From contig KL647288.1 of NCBI GenBank assembly GCA_000727475.1, positions 7,405,414 through 7,469,413 of the forward strand: a DNA stretch of 64,000 nt, given 5' to 3'. Source of the stretch: Sarcocystis neurona. Lineage: Eukaryota; Apicomplexa; Conoidasida; Eucoccidiorida; Sarcocystidae. The notes below the pieces were generated by a model that was not told where the DNA came from, ran no database searches, and was given only the letters and a program-made list of their open reading frames with translations. Each line of letters opens with the position of its first letter. Position 1 is the first letter of the stretch. Position numbers and translations under genes: made by a program. Shown piece by piece: positions 36,989-49,100 of this stretch.

Positions 36989-37114
36989 CTGCCGCTGCCG
37001 CACGCAGGTGCAGCACGTCTGTTTACGGGTCCTGTGGCATGCACTTGGGTGCAGAGATCAAACGGAGAGATCGGCTTGCCACCGATGAGACAGGGGCGTG
37101 TTCTCATAAACTTT

Positions 37115-37120
37115 TTTATT
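37115..37120 (-). promoter_or_regulatory. AATAAA polyadenylation-like signal overlapping the stop codon
   Basis: On the minus strand AATAAA spans 37120-37115, and its internal TAA (37118-37116) is the stop codon of the large minus-strand gene. This supports the gene ending here rather than splicing on. The hexamer is the common eukaryotic signal; its use in this organism is inferred. Confidence 0.4.
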
Positions 37121-40100
37121 TGTCGAAAGGCAACAGTGGCGGGCCGGCGGACGGGAGAGCAACGTCATTCTTTCTGGTGCGCTGCTCTTCCATTCGTTGA
37201 ACGTGAGGGCTCTTCGGAGTGCCCTGCTCCATGTGCACGAGTTGCACCAGCAGCTCTCGCCACTGTAGCAGCTCGGCTTCTTCGTCTCGAAGCCACTTCT
37301 CCGCCTGCCGCTGAACTTGTTCCTGCTGCTGCCCGGGCAGGTGCAGCAGCTGCTGCTCCACCCGCCGGTGCAGCTTCCCCTCCTGCTGGCTCATTCCGGC
37401 CTGCTTTTTCACCTCTTCCTTCTCTCGTCGCGGCTCCTTCTGCAGCAATCGCACCGCCTGCCCCTCCGCCCACCCCACCTCGGCGTCTTGCGACTGCGTC
37501 TCCAGCTGTGGCCTTCGCTGTTCCATCTCCAGCTGCATGTGCATCCCCTGCTGTGCCTGCGGCCTCATAGTCTTGTCCGAGTCCTCGCTGCTCCTGCTTG
37601 GCATCGATGAAGGCACACCTCCTCCACTGGACGTCACTTTCTGCTGCTGCAGCATCTCCCGTCGCGGCTGCTTCTTCTCCCCTGCGACGTCAGCGTGTGT
37701 CACTTCTGCGTCGATCTTCCGAACAGATGTCCCCCCATGCCCAGCAGCAACGGGCGCCACCTGGTGCTGCTCCATGCATACGTTGGCCGCCGCTCTAAGT
37801 AGTAGGTCGGCTCCTGTTGCGCGCGAAGCTTCCCCTATACTGTATCGTACTGAATCCTCAGGCTCCAGATTCCCCGAATGCTGCAGCTGCTTCGGCACCG
37901 TCTGCGGTTCCGTCGCTTCGCCGTGTTGCTGTGGCGCATGCTGAATTACCTGTGACTGATTCTTCTTGCCTTCATGTTCTCGTTGCTGTCGCCGTTGCTC
38001 CTCCTTTACGATCAGGAGCTGCGGCACACGACGGTGCTGCTGCGGCTCCACCGCCTGCTGCTGCATTTCTCCTTCAACTATTTGGCTTTGCTGCTGCACC
38101 TGCTGCACCGGCGTTAAGTGGCCTGCACCACTTGGCCGTAATTCTCTGCCACCTGCGCCCGTCTCGTCTACTGTGCCTTTCATGTCTCGCACGGCCGCAG
38201 CTTCGCAGACACTCCGACAGGCGAGTTGCTGCGGCTGCTGAAACCCCTGCCTCTCTTCAATCTGCTGGTGCTGTGCGGCGCGGTGTTGCTTTTCCGCTTC
38301 TTCGTGACTGCGTGCAGCGTCCACGACGTGCACAGGCGGGGCCGCCGGGTGTGTAGCGCCCAAGGGATCTGCAGCCGCCTCAGGTGGTGCCGTTTGTTCT
38401 GATCTCTTCTTGTGCAAGTGTTGCTCTTCCAGTGTTGTTGTACTAGCCTGCGGTTTGATGTTGCGACCGCTGCTGTTGCCTCCTAGAAAGCAGGCGTACT
38501 GCGCCGCTGCCATCGCCTTGAGAGCGTCAAAGAGACTTTCGAACTCGGGCGGGAGTGCCGTATCTACTACACTTCGCTGCCACTGCTGCAGCTTCTCTAG
38601 CTGCCAGTCGAAGGCAAGTTGTCCTCGAGTCTGCTGCAGCTCCTGCTCCAGCTGCTGCTCCTGCTGTTGACCGTTTCCTGGCTGCCCCCTTCCTTCTCCG
38701 CTGCTGCTACGTGCAGGATACGCTATCTCCGGTAACTCCGGGACCCACCCAGGCAACTGGCCCCGGCTCGCACTGCGCTGCTGCTCTTGACACGACTTCA
38801 CCTCCTGCTGCTCTTGTGAAGCCGCGCTTTCTTCCTGGTGGTGTCGTGCCTGCTGCGACTGTTGCTGCTGCCGTGCAGAGAGGTCCGGTCGCTGCTGTCC
38901 CGGCTTCTGCGGCTCGACGAGTCGTTGCTTGTCTGCCACTTTTCTCGTCGGTGCTGCTGCGATGACAATTTGGAGTGCGTTTGTGCTTACGCAGGAGCTG
39001 CTACCTGAAACTGGCACCGCCTGTCCAGCGCTGCTCCCCTTCCCGTTGCCGTTGCTTGTGGAATAAGCCGAGCCGCTGTTCGAGCTGTTTACGTTGGTCG
39101 TAGGGTAACCGGGGCCCCGGACGCTGCTGCTCGAGCTGTCGCGGTGGTCTCGCGAACACTGCTGCTGGCGCTGCCGAGGAATTCCACCGCTGGGCGTAAA
39201 CCGCTTCAGCTGCTCGGTGAGGACCTGCAGCACATGCTGCTGGTGCTGCTGCGAAGCAACCAGAGGCAGTTGCCAGGAGTTGTCCTCCTCTCCTGTTCGC
39301 GTCTCGCCGTGGGCGCACGAAGTGGGTGCTCCCGGTTGTCGCTGCAGCAGGTCTTCTTTCCGCAGCAGCTGCTGTTGCTGCAGACGACGCTTCACGAGCA
39401 GACGCTCTTGCTGGCGAAGGCGAGACGCAGCCAGCAGCTGCTGCATGCGGGGCCGCACCTGCTGCAGTGTCTGGACGTTCGCGAGTCGCCTGTCTAGCCA
39501 AGGCAGATCAAATCGCTCCCCGTGTGTGGTAAAGCAGCGCTCCAGCTCCTGCAGAGACGCAGGTTGCGATGATACCTACGCAGAACACGGCAGCGACATC
39601 CTAAACAACGCACACTTAAAAGAAAGCCAGTTGAGCACACTGTTGAAAGGAAAAACGCGTCTCTCGCCTCCGTCTCTTCATGGCACGCCACACAGACTGC
39701 AGATATACAAGGAACTAGACGGCCACACCTCGTCTACAGGCACACACACATACACCAGCGGGTGTACAGAAGTGAGCGCTGCCCCAACGTAAATATCCAG
39801 GCTACATATCCGTAGCTATACAGAAGGTTTATATGTATATGTACGCTGTACACACCTAACGTTTGTGTACACATACACGTAAGATAAATATAGATACACA
39901 CACGTCCTGAAGAGGTTGCGGCTGCGCGCGTCCTCTCAGACCGCACACATACCTGATTTTCAACTGGGCAATACTACTGTAACACAGAGAGGCGGAAGAC
40001 TGCTGAGTTACGTACGTATACGTACACCTACACAAATACATACACACATGCATGGCTGCTTCAATTTGCCTGGCCCCTTCTGCGCAGACGAATGCTTCGG

Positions 40101-43100
40101 GTGCAACGCAGCTACGCCCTCACATGCAATTAGCAAACATATACAGGTGTGCATACAGAGACCTCTGTTTACATATATTTATATACATATATGTATACTT
40201 ATACATAGTATGTATATACACATGTATACGTATACACATATGTTGTATGTATGTATAGATAGATAGATAGATAAACGAAAGGGGTACCAAGACAACTTTT
40301 CACATGCCTTCCTTCAACGCTGTGGGTGGTTTCCCCCCGCTGCCTCCCCTCCTTGTACCTGCCAGCGTTCCTCCCCATCTGCTGCGCCTCCACAGATGCA
40401 GCTGCGAGGCTACGCGTCACACATATCCGCACACGTGAACGAGGATAACTTCCCTTGTACGCGAGTCCGATGCAGAACCCTTTAACACAGGAGAAATCGC
40501 GTAAGCGGGCACCCGCACCACACTGCTCTTCACATACGCCCACCCCCTGGCGTTGCGAGACTGTCGCCAATTCGAGAGGGGGAACCTCTGCAGATATTAT
40601 ATATATATATGTGCTGACATGTGAATACACATACTCTTGATATCTCTGTGAACATATGGGTAAAGGATGCATGTTTATATACGTGTACCCGTATATACAT
40701 ATATATATACACGTGTATACGTTTACGGAAAGGCCTATACACAAAACGACATGCTGCTGCTTCAAGTGAGTAGCAGCGTTTCTCACCTTCTCCAGAGCGA
40801 CCCGCAGAAGAAATTCTTCATCGTCGCAGCTGGTGTGCAGACAAAGCAAATTGAGATTGATACTTTCGTGCTTCCCCGGGTGGCAGTACGGAAAAATTCT
40901 TTCTGCCGCTTTCCTTGCTGCCAGACGTCGCTTCGCTGCCGCTGCTGCAGCACAGCCGGACGCACGCGCGTCTGCTCCTGCGGCAGCAAGACAGTGACCG
41001 GTTCGGTCGGCGCCCACGGGTCTCCCTTCCTCTACTTTCACACTTGCAGGCAGCAGCAGCAGACTGCGCGGCTCCTCAAAATTTTTCCTGTCCGGCACAG
41101 CCGGCTCTGGCAGCGGTGTCGCCACCTCAGTATTACATCCTGCTGCTGGGTCGAGCCGCGGCGACAGACGCACCTGCTGACCCTGCAGCTGATGGTGTCC
41201 TGCTGCTTCCGCCTCAGCTGCAGCGGACAAGCTGCGCTGTGCTTCGTCAACTGCCGTTAAAAGCGCTAGGAAGCGTCTCTGCTGTTGCGTAAGCTGTTCC
41301 TGCTGCTCTTTGCTAAGGCCGGCGCGCACTCGGTTGCTGCTGCTCAGTCGCTCCAGTTCCTTGTGTAGACTCGCAGCGGCCGCTTGGCTGCTGCTGCTGC
41401 TGCTGCCTCGTGCCCCGCCTCCGCCATCCCCCAGTTGGTGTTGGTACGCCCGCAGAAAGGCGGCTGCTGCTTTCTGAATCTCTTGCTGCTGCTGCTGCAG
41501 CTGCCCGCTGCCGCCCCTTTCTCTCTCAGCAGCTGCCAATGCAACCGCAACAGCTGCAGCCGCAGCCTCTGCAGCTAGATCGGCGCGAGAGGCAAATTTT
41601 CCATCGGGCCGCCGCAGCGGCGGAGGCCGTCGCTTTACGACTGTCACGCCAGCTCCGTTTGATGATTCCGCCAGCTTGTTGCCGGTGCAGCCGCTTCGGC
41701 GTCCGCCTCCGCTTGATGAACAAGGCTGCCCTACGTCCTTCCCCATTACCTGGTGGCCCTTGCGGCCGCTCTGCGCTGCTGCGGCTTGCTTACCGGTGCG
41801 GTTTCCGCCCCCTCCTGGTCGGCTGCTGTTGCTGATCCTGTTATTTGCAATGTTGCTGTTTAGGAAGAATGTGGTGCTGCTGGTATTGCTCGTCGCGATG
41901 TCGCCCGCGCACATCACCTTCTTACTACTGCTGCCGTTGACGACATGGTTGTCGTTCGCGCTACGGCTCGCGGCGGTCGTCCCCGTGCCGCTGCTGCTGG
42001 TACCGCCCACAGGCGCGGTGCTGCTGTGTGTTCCCGAACATGTCCTGCTGTCAGCTGTAGAGCCCCTGTTGCTCGCAGTGCTTGTGGTAGTAGTGCTACT
42101 GCTGGTCGCCGGCGGCTGGCCGCGGCTCTCCACCGAGCTCTGGCTGCTGCTGCGTCTGCAGTAGCTGCTGCAGAACCTCTTCCTCCCACCTGCTTTCCCG
42201 GCACCTTCATGCTTGGCGCCAGTAGGCGGCTGAAACGGGAGGACAGCTGCTCGGCGAGAGGCAGGAGTGGGCAGTGCGACTGCAGGAGAAATTTCTCCGC
42301 GACTGCTGTTACCTGCAATACGCTGCAGAGGCAGCGCCGCCTTGGAGGCAGCCAAACGGTTGCGCGCCGACGCGGGCGTTCGTTCCCAGTGACTCCTGCC
42401 TCCCCCCACGGCTGGTGCGACGGCATTTCTGCAGCTTCCTGCGGCCACAACGGAGCCTGGTGGACGGTCGCTGCTGTTCTCCCAACATGCGGAATCCCCG
42501 CCGCCCCCGGACCCCGAGGGGCTCTTGTGGCAGCTGTCGCCCGTACGACCGTTGGCGCCGGGACTGCAGCTCTCGCCTATCCCAGCCACGGTAACACAAG
42601 CTGACGCGCTGTCAAGATTGCTGCTTCTTCTTGTAGTACTTTCAGCAGCAGCAGCTGCAGCAGTAACGGCTTCCGCACTCGGCGCAACACCAGCAGACGA
42701 AAGCGCAGAACATGGATTTCCCTGGGCAGTTGCACGAGGCACACACAGACTGTCGCTCTCCTCTGCCGCAGCAGCAGGTATCAAAATGCTGGTGTTCCTA
42801 CTGTCTACTGTCACTGCAGCAGACGCTGTCGGCCTGCCAGGGTTGGTGGGTGCCGCAGCAGCAACTACGGTGCTGTCGCTGCTCCTTGAGATTGGTTCAC
42901 TCGTGCCTTCGCCAGGAGGGGAAGAACACGCAGAGGTCACTTTGCATGCCTTTTCATTCACCCGAACGTGAACATTGCTGCTGCTGCTGGCGCACCAGCA
43001 GTTATCACCAGGAGCTGCAGACGTGCCGACGGTCGTCGCCTCAACAGCTACAGGGCAAGCCGATGTGCTGCTGGGACGCCGAACGGCGCCACCAGCAGGT

Positions 43101-46100
43101 GCACCAGAAGTGTCACTGCTGTCCACAGCAGCAGCACACACAGAGGCATCCTCAGCAGTATCCGATGCACCAGCGCCAGAGACTGCGACACTGCTGTTAC
43201 CCTGCGTGTCGCTCGAGGAGGCACTAACCGGCCCAACACATGGCAGCGTCGGTCCTCCATCGGCTTTCCATCTTTCTGCAGAGGACGCCGCTTCACGTGC
43301 TGCTGCTGCTGCTGTTCTCTCTTCACCCTGCGGTCCTCCCCCTGCAGCGTTTTGTGCCGCTGCGCCGCGCATTTCCCTCTTCTCAAGCGACGCGCACGCT
43401 TCTTCTTCGGCAGCAGCAGCCGCCACCTGCGCCGTCGCAACACTAGCAGCTGCGTCAGTCCACGACACGGCTGCTGCTGCATTCTCCGCCGAGTACGCTG
43501 CTGCGTCAGCAGTGACAACGTCCGCTGCAGCAGCACGACCGCAGCGAACACCCGCGGTTGCTGCGCCAGCACGTGACGCAACAGCAACAGCAGACAGCTC
43601 CGACGGTGTCCTTGCCACATCGTCTGTCGCAGCAGGAAGGGATGCCGCTGCAGCAGCCACGGAAGGTGGGAGTGGACCTGCTGCAGCGTTCAGAGAATGC
43701 TGCTCGCGCGTACTGCTGATCTCCCGGACATCGCCTGCTACGGGCCGTTCCTTCTCCCCCTCTTCGTCACACGCTCCTCCGCTTGCCGCTGCGGGTGCTG
43801 CTCCGCTGCCCTCCGCTACTGATTCCACTCTCGCTGCTGCTGCCGCGGCTGCTGAGTCTGCCACTGCAAATGTTGCCGCTGTCTCTTCTGCGCCGGCTGC
43901 GCCCGAGACTGGTCCACTCGCGTGTTCGCTGTCACGGTTTGCTGACTGTCGTGCGGGTAGGCTGCATTCCTCTTGAGGCGCCTGCTCATTCACTCTTGCC
44001 TTGCTTCTGTCCCCAGTGTCGTCCTGCTGTTTTTCGCTCTCTTGTGCTGCCGCTATATGAGCATTCCCAGAAGACGCCGCGGAATCCGTCCGATGCCGGG
44101 CACCAGCAGCTGTGTCGTTCTCTTCCCCCCGCGCCCATGGAGCCACATGCTGCTGAGCCAGCGGGTCTGACCCTGTAGACATCTCGTGCCGCTGCAACAC
44201 CTGCTCCTCCTCTCGCTGTTGCTGTTGAGGCGCCGGCAGACGCGGTGCGTCCGGCTTCTCCATTAAACTCTCCTGCCGTTCCGGTTGCCGTGTGCCTTCT
44301 CTGAAGCGCGTAATCTGCTGCGACGCCGTGCTGCCGTCAGACGAGTCCTGCTCCGGCGAAGCTGCACTGCTTGTGTTGCTCGGGCACGCTCTGCTGCTGC
44401 TGCTTTTGGGGGACGCTGCAGAGCTGGTGAAGTCAGTGGACAAACGCGCAGCACCCGTGCCTCCTGTCTCTCCTCCGGCAACGTCACGTGTGCCGGGGAC
44501 TGAAAGCTGCCGCTCTCCTCCTTCTCCTTCTCTTTCGCTGCTGCTGCTGTGAGGTGCCTCCAGCAGGTTCGATGCACTGCTGTTTTCGTTTTCTTCGGCT
44601 GCAGCTCTGTCTGCACCGCCAGCGGTGAAAGACTGCCCTATCGCACGTCTAGTTGAGAGCTCGTCCGCATGCGTATTCGTCACGCCTTCACCGAGACCGG
44701 GTGCTTCTTCTGCACCCTCCTCTCTGCTGACACTGCAGCGCTTTTCTCCACCAGCTGTCGCGCAGCAACTGCTGCTCTCCTCCGCTGCTGAACTGCTGCA
44801 GTCGGACGGACGAACCACTTGTCCTGCTGTTGTCGCCTTCTCCTCTGTGGCGTTGCCCCACTGACTCCCTGAACCAGCGTCGTTACGGACTCCGATGTCA
44901 CCGCTGACGCCACTGCTGCTGCTGGCGCTGCTGTTACTGGCGCTGCTGCTGCTCCCGCTGTTGCTGGTGGCGCTGTTGCTACTCGCGCTGCTGCTCCTGG
45001 CGCTGCTGCTACTCGCGCTGTTGCCACTGGTGCCGTTGCTACTGGAGCCGTTGCTACTGGTGCCGTTGCTACTGGTGCCGTTGCTACTGGCGCGGCTGCT
45101 ACTGGCGCTGCTGCGGCTGGCACTGCTGCTACTCGCGCTGCTGCGGCTGCTGGTGCTGTTGCTAGTGCTGGTGCTGCTGCTCCTACAAACGCTGTTGCTG
45201 TTGCCAATCTCATGGCCCGCATTGCAGATCCCGCTGCGCGGGTTTGAATCGATGCTGCTGCCACTCTTTTCCCTCTTGTTATGGCTGCGGCAGCTGTCCA
45301 TCCTCGTCTGAAAATTGCTGCTGCTTCGCGCCTCTGCCGTGCCACCGCAGATCTCGGGCACGTGGACTTCTCCGCTGCTCTGCTGCTCCCGCTGTGAAAC
45401 GCCCACTGATGCCTCATGCAGAGCAGGCATCCCCCACCTACTCACGCGATTGTGCTGGTCGCCATACAGATGCTGCTGCCGCAACAACCGCCGCATGCGG
45501 TCTCCCTTCACTGTACAACCGTCCAGTTGAGCTGCATTTCCTTCTCCTGGTGATTCTGCTGTCTCTTCGTCGGCGACCGTGCAGCGCTGCATCAGCCCAT
45601 CTCGGCTGGTTGTGGCGTCGCTGCTTCTACTGTCGTCGCAAAACGGGTTGCACGAAGCTGGCGAGCCCGCATACTTCCAGTGGTCTGAGCCGCTGCCACC
45701 CTGTGCCTGCTGATACAGATGCCGTTGAGCTTCGTTCTGCTGCTGCTCCTTTGAGTCGACATGGGAGAAGGCTTGCTGCGCGGCGTCGTTCCCACTGGCT
45801 GCAGTCAGCTCTGCAGGGTCTTGTGCGCGACCTCCTGTTACTGCTGCTGCCGGTGCTTTAGCCGGCGCTGCTGCTGGTGCTGTCGCGTCCGCAGCTGCTG
45901 CTGTCGCCCCTGGTCCATTACACGTTTCTGCCTCTCTCGTACGGTGGTTTCGTTCTCTTGCAAAAGAAGTCGACGATCCTTCGTCTTCGCAAGTGCTGCA
46001 GTTGCTGTTGCCGAGGTGCTCTGCAACGGTCGCACGCCCATCCACAGCAGCGGAAGCGTTAGGCTCGCCTTCATCAGCAGCCTCCCCTCCCCTCTGCTTT

Positions 46101-49100
46101 GTCGCCACTGCAACATCCGGCAAGCTGTGACCCTGCTGCACGCCGTGCTCGGGAAACGACTGCTGAGACGTGTCTCGCGCATGCTGCCCGTGCTGCTGTC
46201 GTCGCGCAAGCCCGGCGTGCGCCTGCCTCTGTGCAGACTGCTGCCGCTCGTCTGCATCCTGTTCCCGCTGTTGTTCCTTCTGCTGCGAGAAGGGCAGCAA
46301 GCCGTCGCACGGAGTATTGACGGTGGAACGTGCAGCCGCGGCGAGAGCTTCCTCTAGACGCCTGCCGGTCGCAGCGGAACACACCCAGGGAGCGCACAGC
46401 AGCTGACTATCGAAGAGACGCTTAACTTCTGTACACCGTTCTTCCACGCTCTCTGTGCTGCCCCTGCGACTGCCTTCGCTGCCGGCTGTGTTGCCGCTGT
46501 CTGGTCTTTCAGCGGACCTACTGCTAGTCGTCCCGTTGCTGCTCTTCCGGCTGTCCCTGCTGCCTACACTGCTGCTGCCCTGCGCCTGCTGTTTCTTCTT
46601 TGGTGGGAGACACAGGGGCGGGTAGAGTCTGCCGTACACGAAGCCAAGGGAAAACGTGACCGAGTATCCCATTTCATACGTTACTGCTGGCGTAGATGCA
46701 GCGACTGTTTGGGCAGCGACGGTGTCCCGCAGCAGCAGTGACGGCGCAGCAGCGGCAGCTTCTCGCAACAACAGCGAGCATGCAGTCGAGCCGGCCGAAA
46801 CTCCAAAACCCGCACGCGACCCAGCCACAGCAGAGTCTTGCGGCCGCGCGTCAGCAGCAAGCTCGCCTTCAAGACTTGTCGCTCGCGGTCGTTCGTCTGC
46901 AGACGTACACTTGAACTTCTGCTGCGTCATACCGCATCCTGCTGCAGGAGACACAGCCCCCTCGCTGCCTGCTGAACCGCTTCCCGCGCAGCTTGCGCGG
47001 TTCGCCTTCGCCGAGTCCAGAGAAAGAACAACGTTTCCTTCTTCTGCTGATCGCTGTCCTCCTCCTCGTTCTTCTTCCCCGTCTCCTCCCTCATATGCTG
47101 AGGCTGCTTCCGTGCGCGGTCCCGCTGCACCGGCTGCAGCAGCAGCACTCCCCGTGTCATCACCGAAGGCGTCGGCCTTCTTTCTCTTCGCTGCTGCGTC
47201 TGCAGAAGAAGTTGCTGCCGAAGCGTCTCCTGCTGCAGCGGCTGCTTCAGCTGCCGCTGCGCGCGCTTCGAGCAGCGCCGCCTTCCGCTTGCGCTTCCGC
47301 TCCCGGTCTCTCTCTCTGTGGCGCTCTCTGCGAAGCTGCTCGAGCTGCTCACGCGTCATCGTCGCTTTGTTGATTGTACTCAGAAGCGCGCTCCCAGCAG
47401 CACCTACAACCTGCGTCGTCTGTCCTGTTTCCACCGCCGCAGAGACGGGCTGCTGCAAGAGTTTCGACAGTCGCCTCTTCGGGCTGCTTATCGCAGGAGA
47501 GGCGAGCAGAGCGGCAATAGCGCCCGCAGCAGCGGCGCCACCACGGCCGCGCTGTAAGCCGCTCAGCAGCATCATCTGCTGCTGCAGACGGAGCTGCTGC
47601 TGTGCCTGGTGCTGCCCCACACGCATCTGCTTCTGCGCCGGATCGAGAATGCGAACTGCAATGTTATCAACCACCCGGTGAAGGAAGAGGCTCGCCACGA
47701 GCAGATGCGCAGCAGCAGCAGCGCTACCTGCTGCGGCGGCTACACGTAGCACCAAGGCAGGAGGTAGCAGCACTGGTAGCGGCGTAAACAGGTATGTGGG
47801 ATTGTGCAACAAATCCAGAGGAACGGGCTGCAGCAGCTGCAGCAATTCGTCGCGACGCAGCACCAACTTACTGAGGAGCTGCACCCATTGCCCGCTGAAG
47901 CCCGTCCCTCGCATAAGCAACCCAGCTAGCCATGGCTCCTGACTGCCACTGCTGCTTGGAGTGCTTCCCGCATGCGCTGTAGGTGCTGCTCCTGCTGCTC
48001 GCGGATCAGGCAAGGCGGCGTGCGCTGCTGCCAGGCTTTCACGAGGAACGTTTTTGTCGGACAGGCGACGCAGCAGCTCTGTCGCTGCTGGCGACCCCAG
48101 TGTCCCTACATCGGTCGCGGTTGCTGCGTTCCTCGGGCCTTTGCCTTGCTGCGGCACCACCCTACCCGGCGACAGTGGCAAGCCCAGCGGCTGCGGCTGC
48201 AACTGCTGCGTATCACGCCCCTGCTGCAGCAGCTGCATCAGCAGTGGATGGTTAGGCGGCAGTTCGGCTAGCAGCGCCAGTGCCTCGTCATCAAAAGCAG
48301 CAAGCCGTCCCAGGGGCGGCAGCTGTGGGGAGCCTGCTGCTGCCGCAGTGCCCCGTCGAGCAGCAAGGATGTGCGGCGGCGTACCAGCATACACGACACG
48401 TCGCTTGGCAGGGGGAGACAGGCCCTCTTCATCAGACCCATGCAGTTGCACCTCTTCACCGCCGGAGGACGCTCCGCCTAAATCGCTCTTGTTGCTGCTG
48501 CTGCTCCTGCCCGTGCTGCCGACCTGTGGTTGCTGCAGCGCGCTGCTCAGCACCGGCAGAGGAAGCGATAATGCAGTCGTGGACACACTGGCAGTGCGGC
48601 TGCTTCCCCCTCCGCCAGCAGCGAGCGCGCCGGCCTTGCCGCCGCTGCTGCTGCCGCCCGCCTCCTGGCCTTCTGTTCCAGCAGCCATCGCCCTTCCACT
48701 GCTGTCTTTGCACGTCGCCGCTGCCGATCCGCCGATCCCCGCAGGCTGCTGTGCCACAACAGCTGCAGCCGCCGCGCTGCTACCTAACACGTCACTACTG
48801 TTGCTGCTGCCCTTACTGATGCCGCCGCTTCTGGTGCTGTGCGTACTTCGGGAGTCCTCTGCGTCTGCAGTGCTCACCCCCCCGTGCGAAGAGCTGCCGC
48901 TGCTGCTGCTAACGCCCACGCTGCGGCTCCCTGCAGCGTTTCCCCCGCTCCCCCCTCGACCCCGCTTCGACGCTAGCAGCCGGTCTTGCTGCTGCTGATA
49001 CGCCACCCAGTCCCAGCCTGCAATGCGTCGAAACAACAGACACTCTATTCTGTACGTCTACAGATCGTTTCTACGGACGGATCAGGCACACAACACGGAA

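Noticed and set aside
40199..40786. Extension of the 8.2-kb minus-strand exon to its stop codon
   Set aside because: After 40787 a GTGAGA donor follows a plausible exon end. The rest reads through TA/CA microsatellites into YIYIHTTYVYTYT-type sequence, typical of intron read-through.
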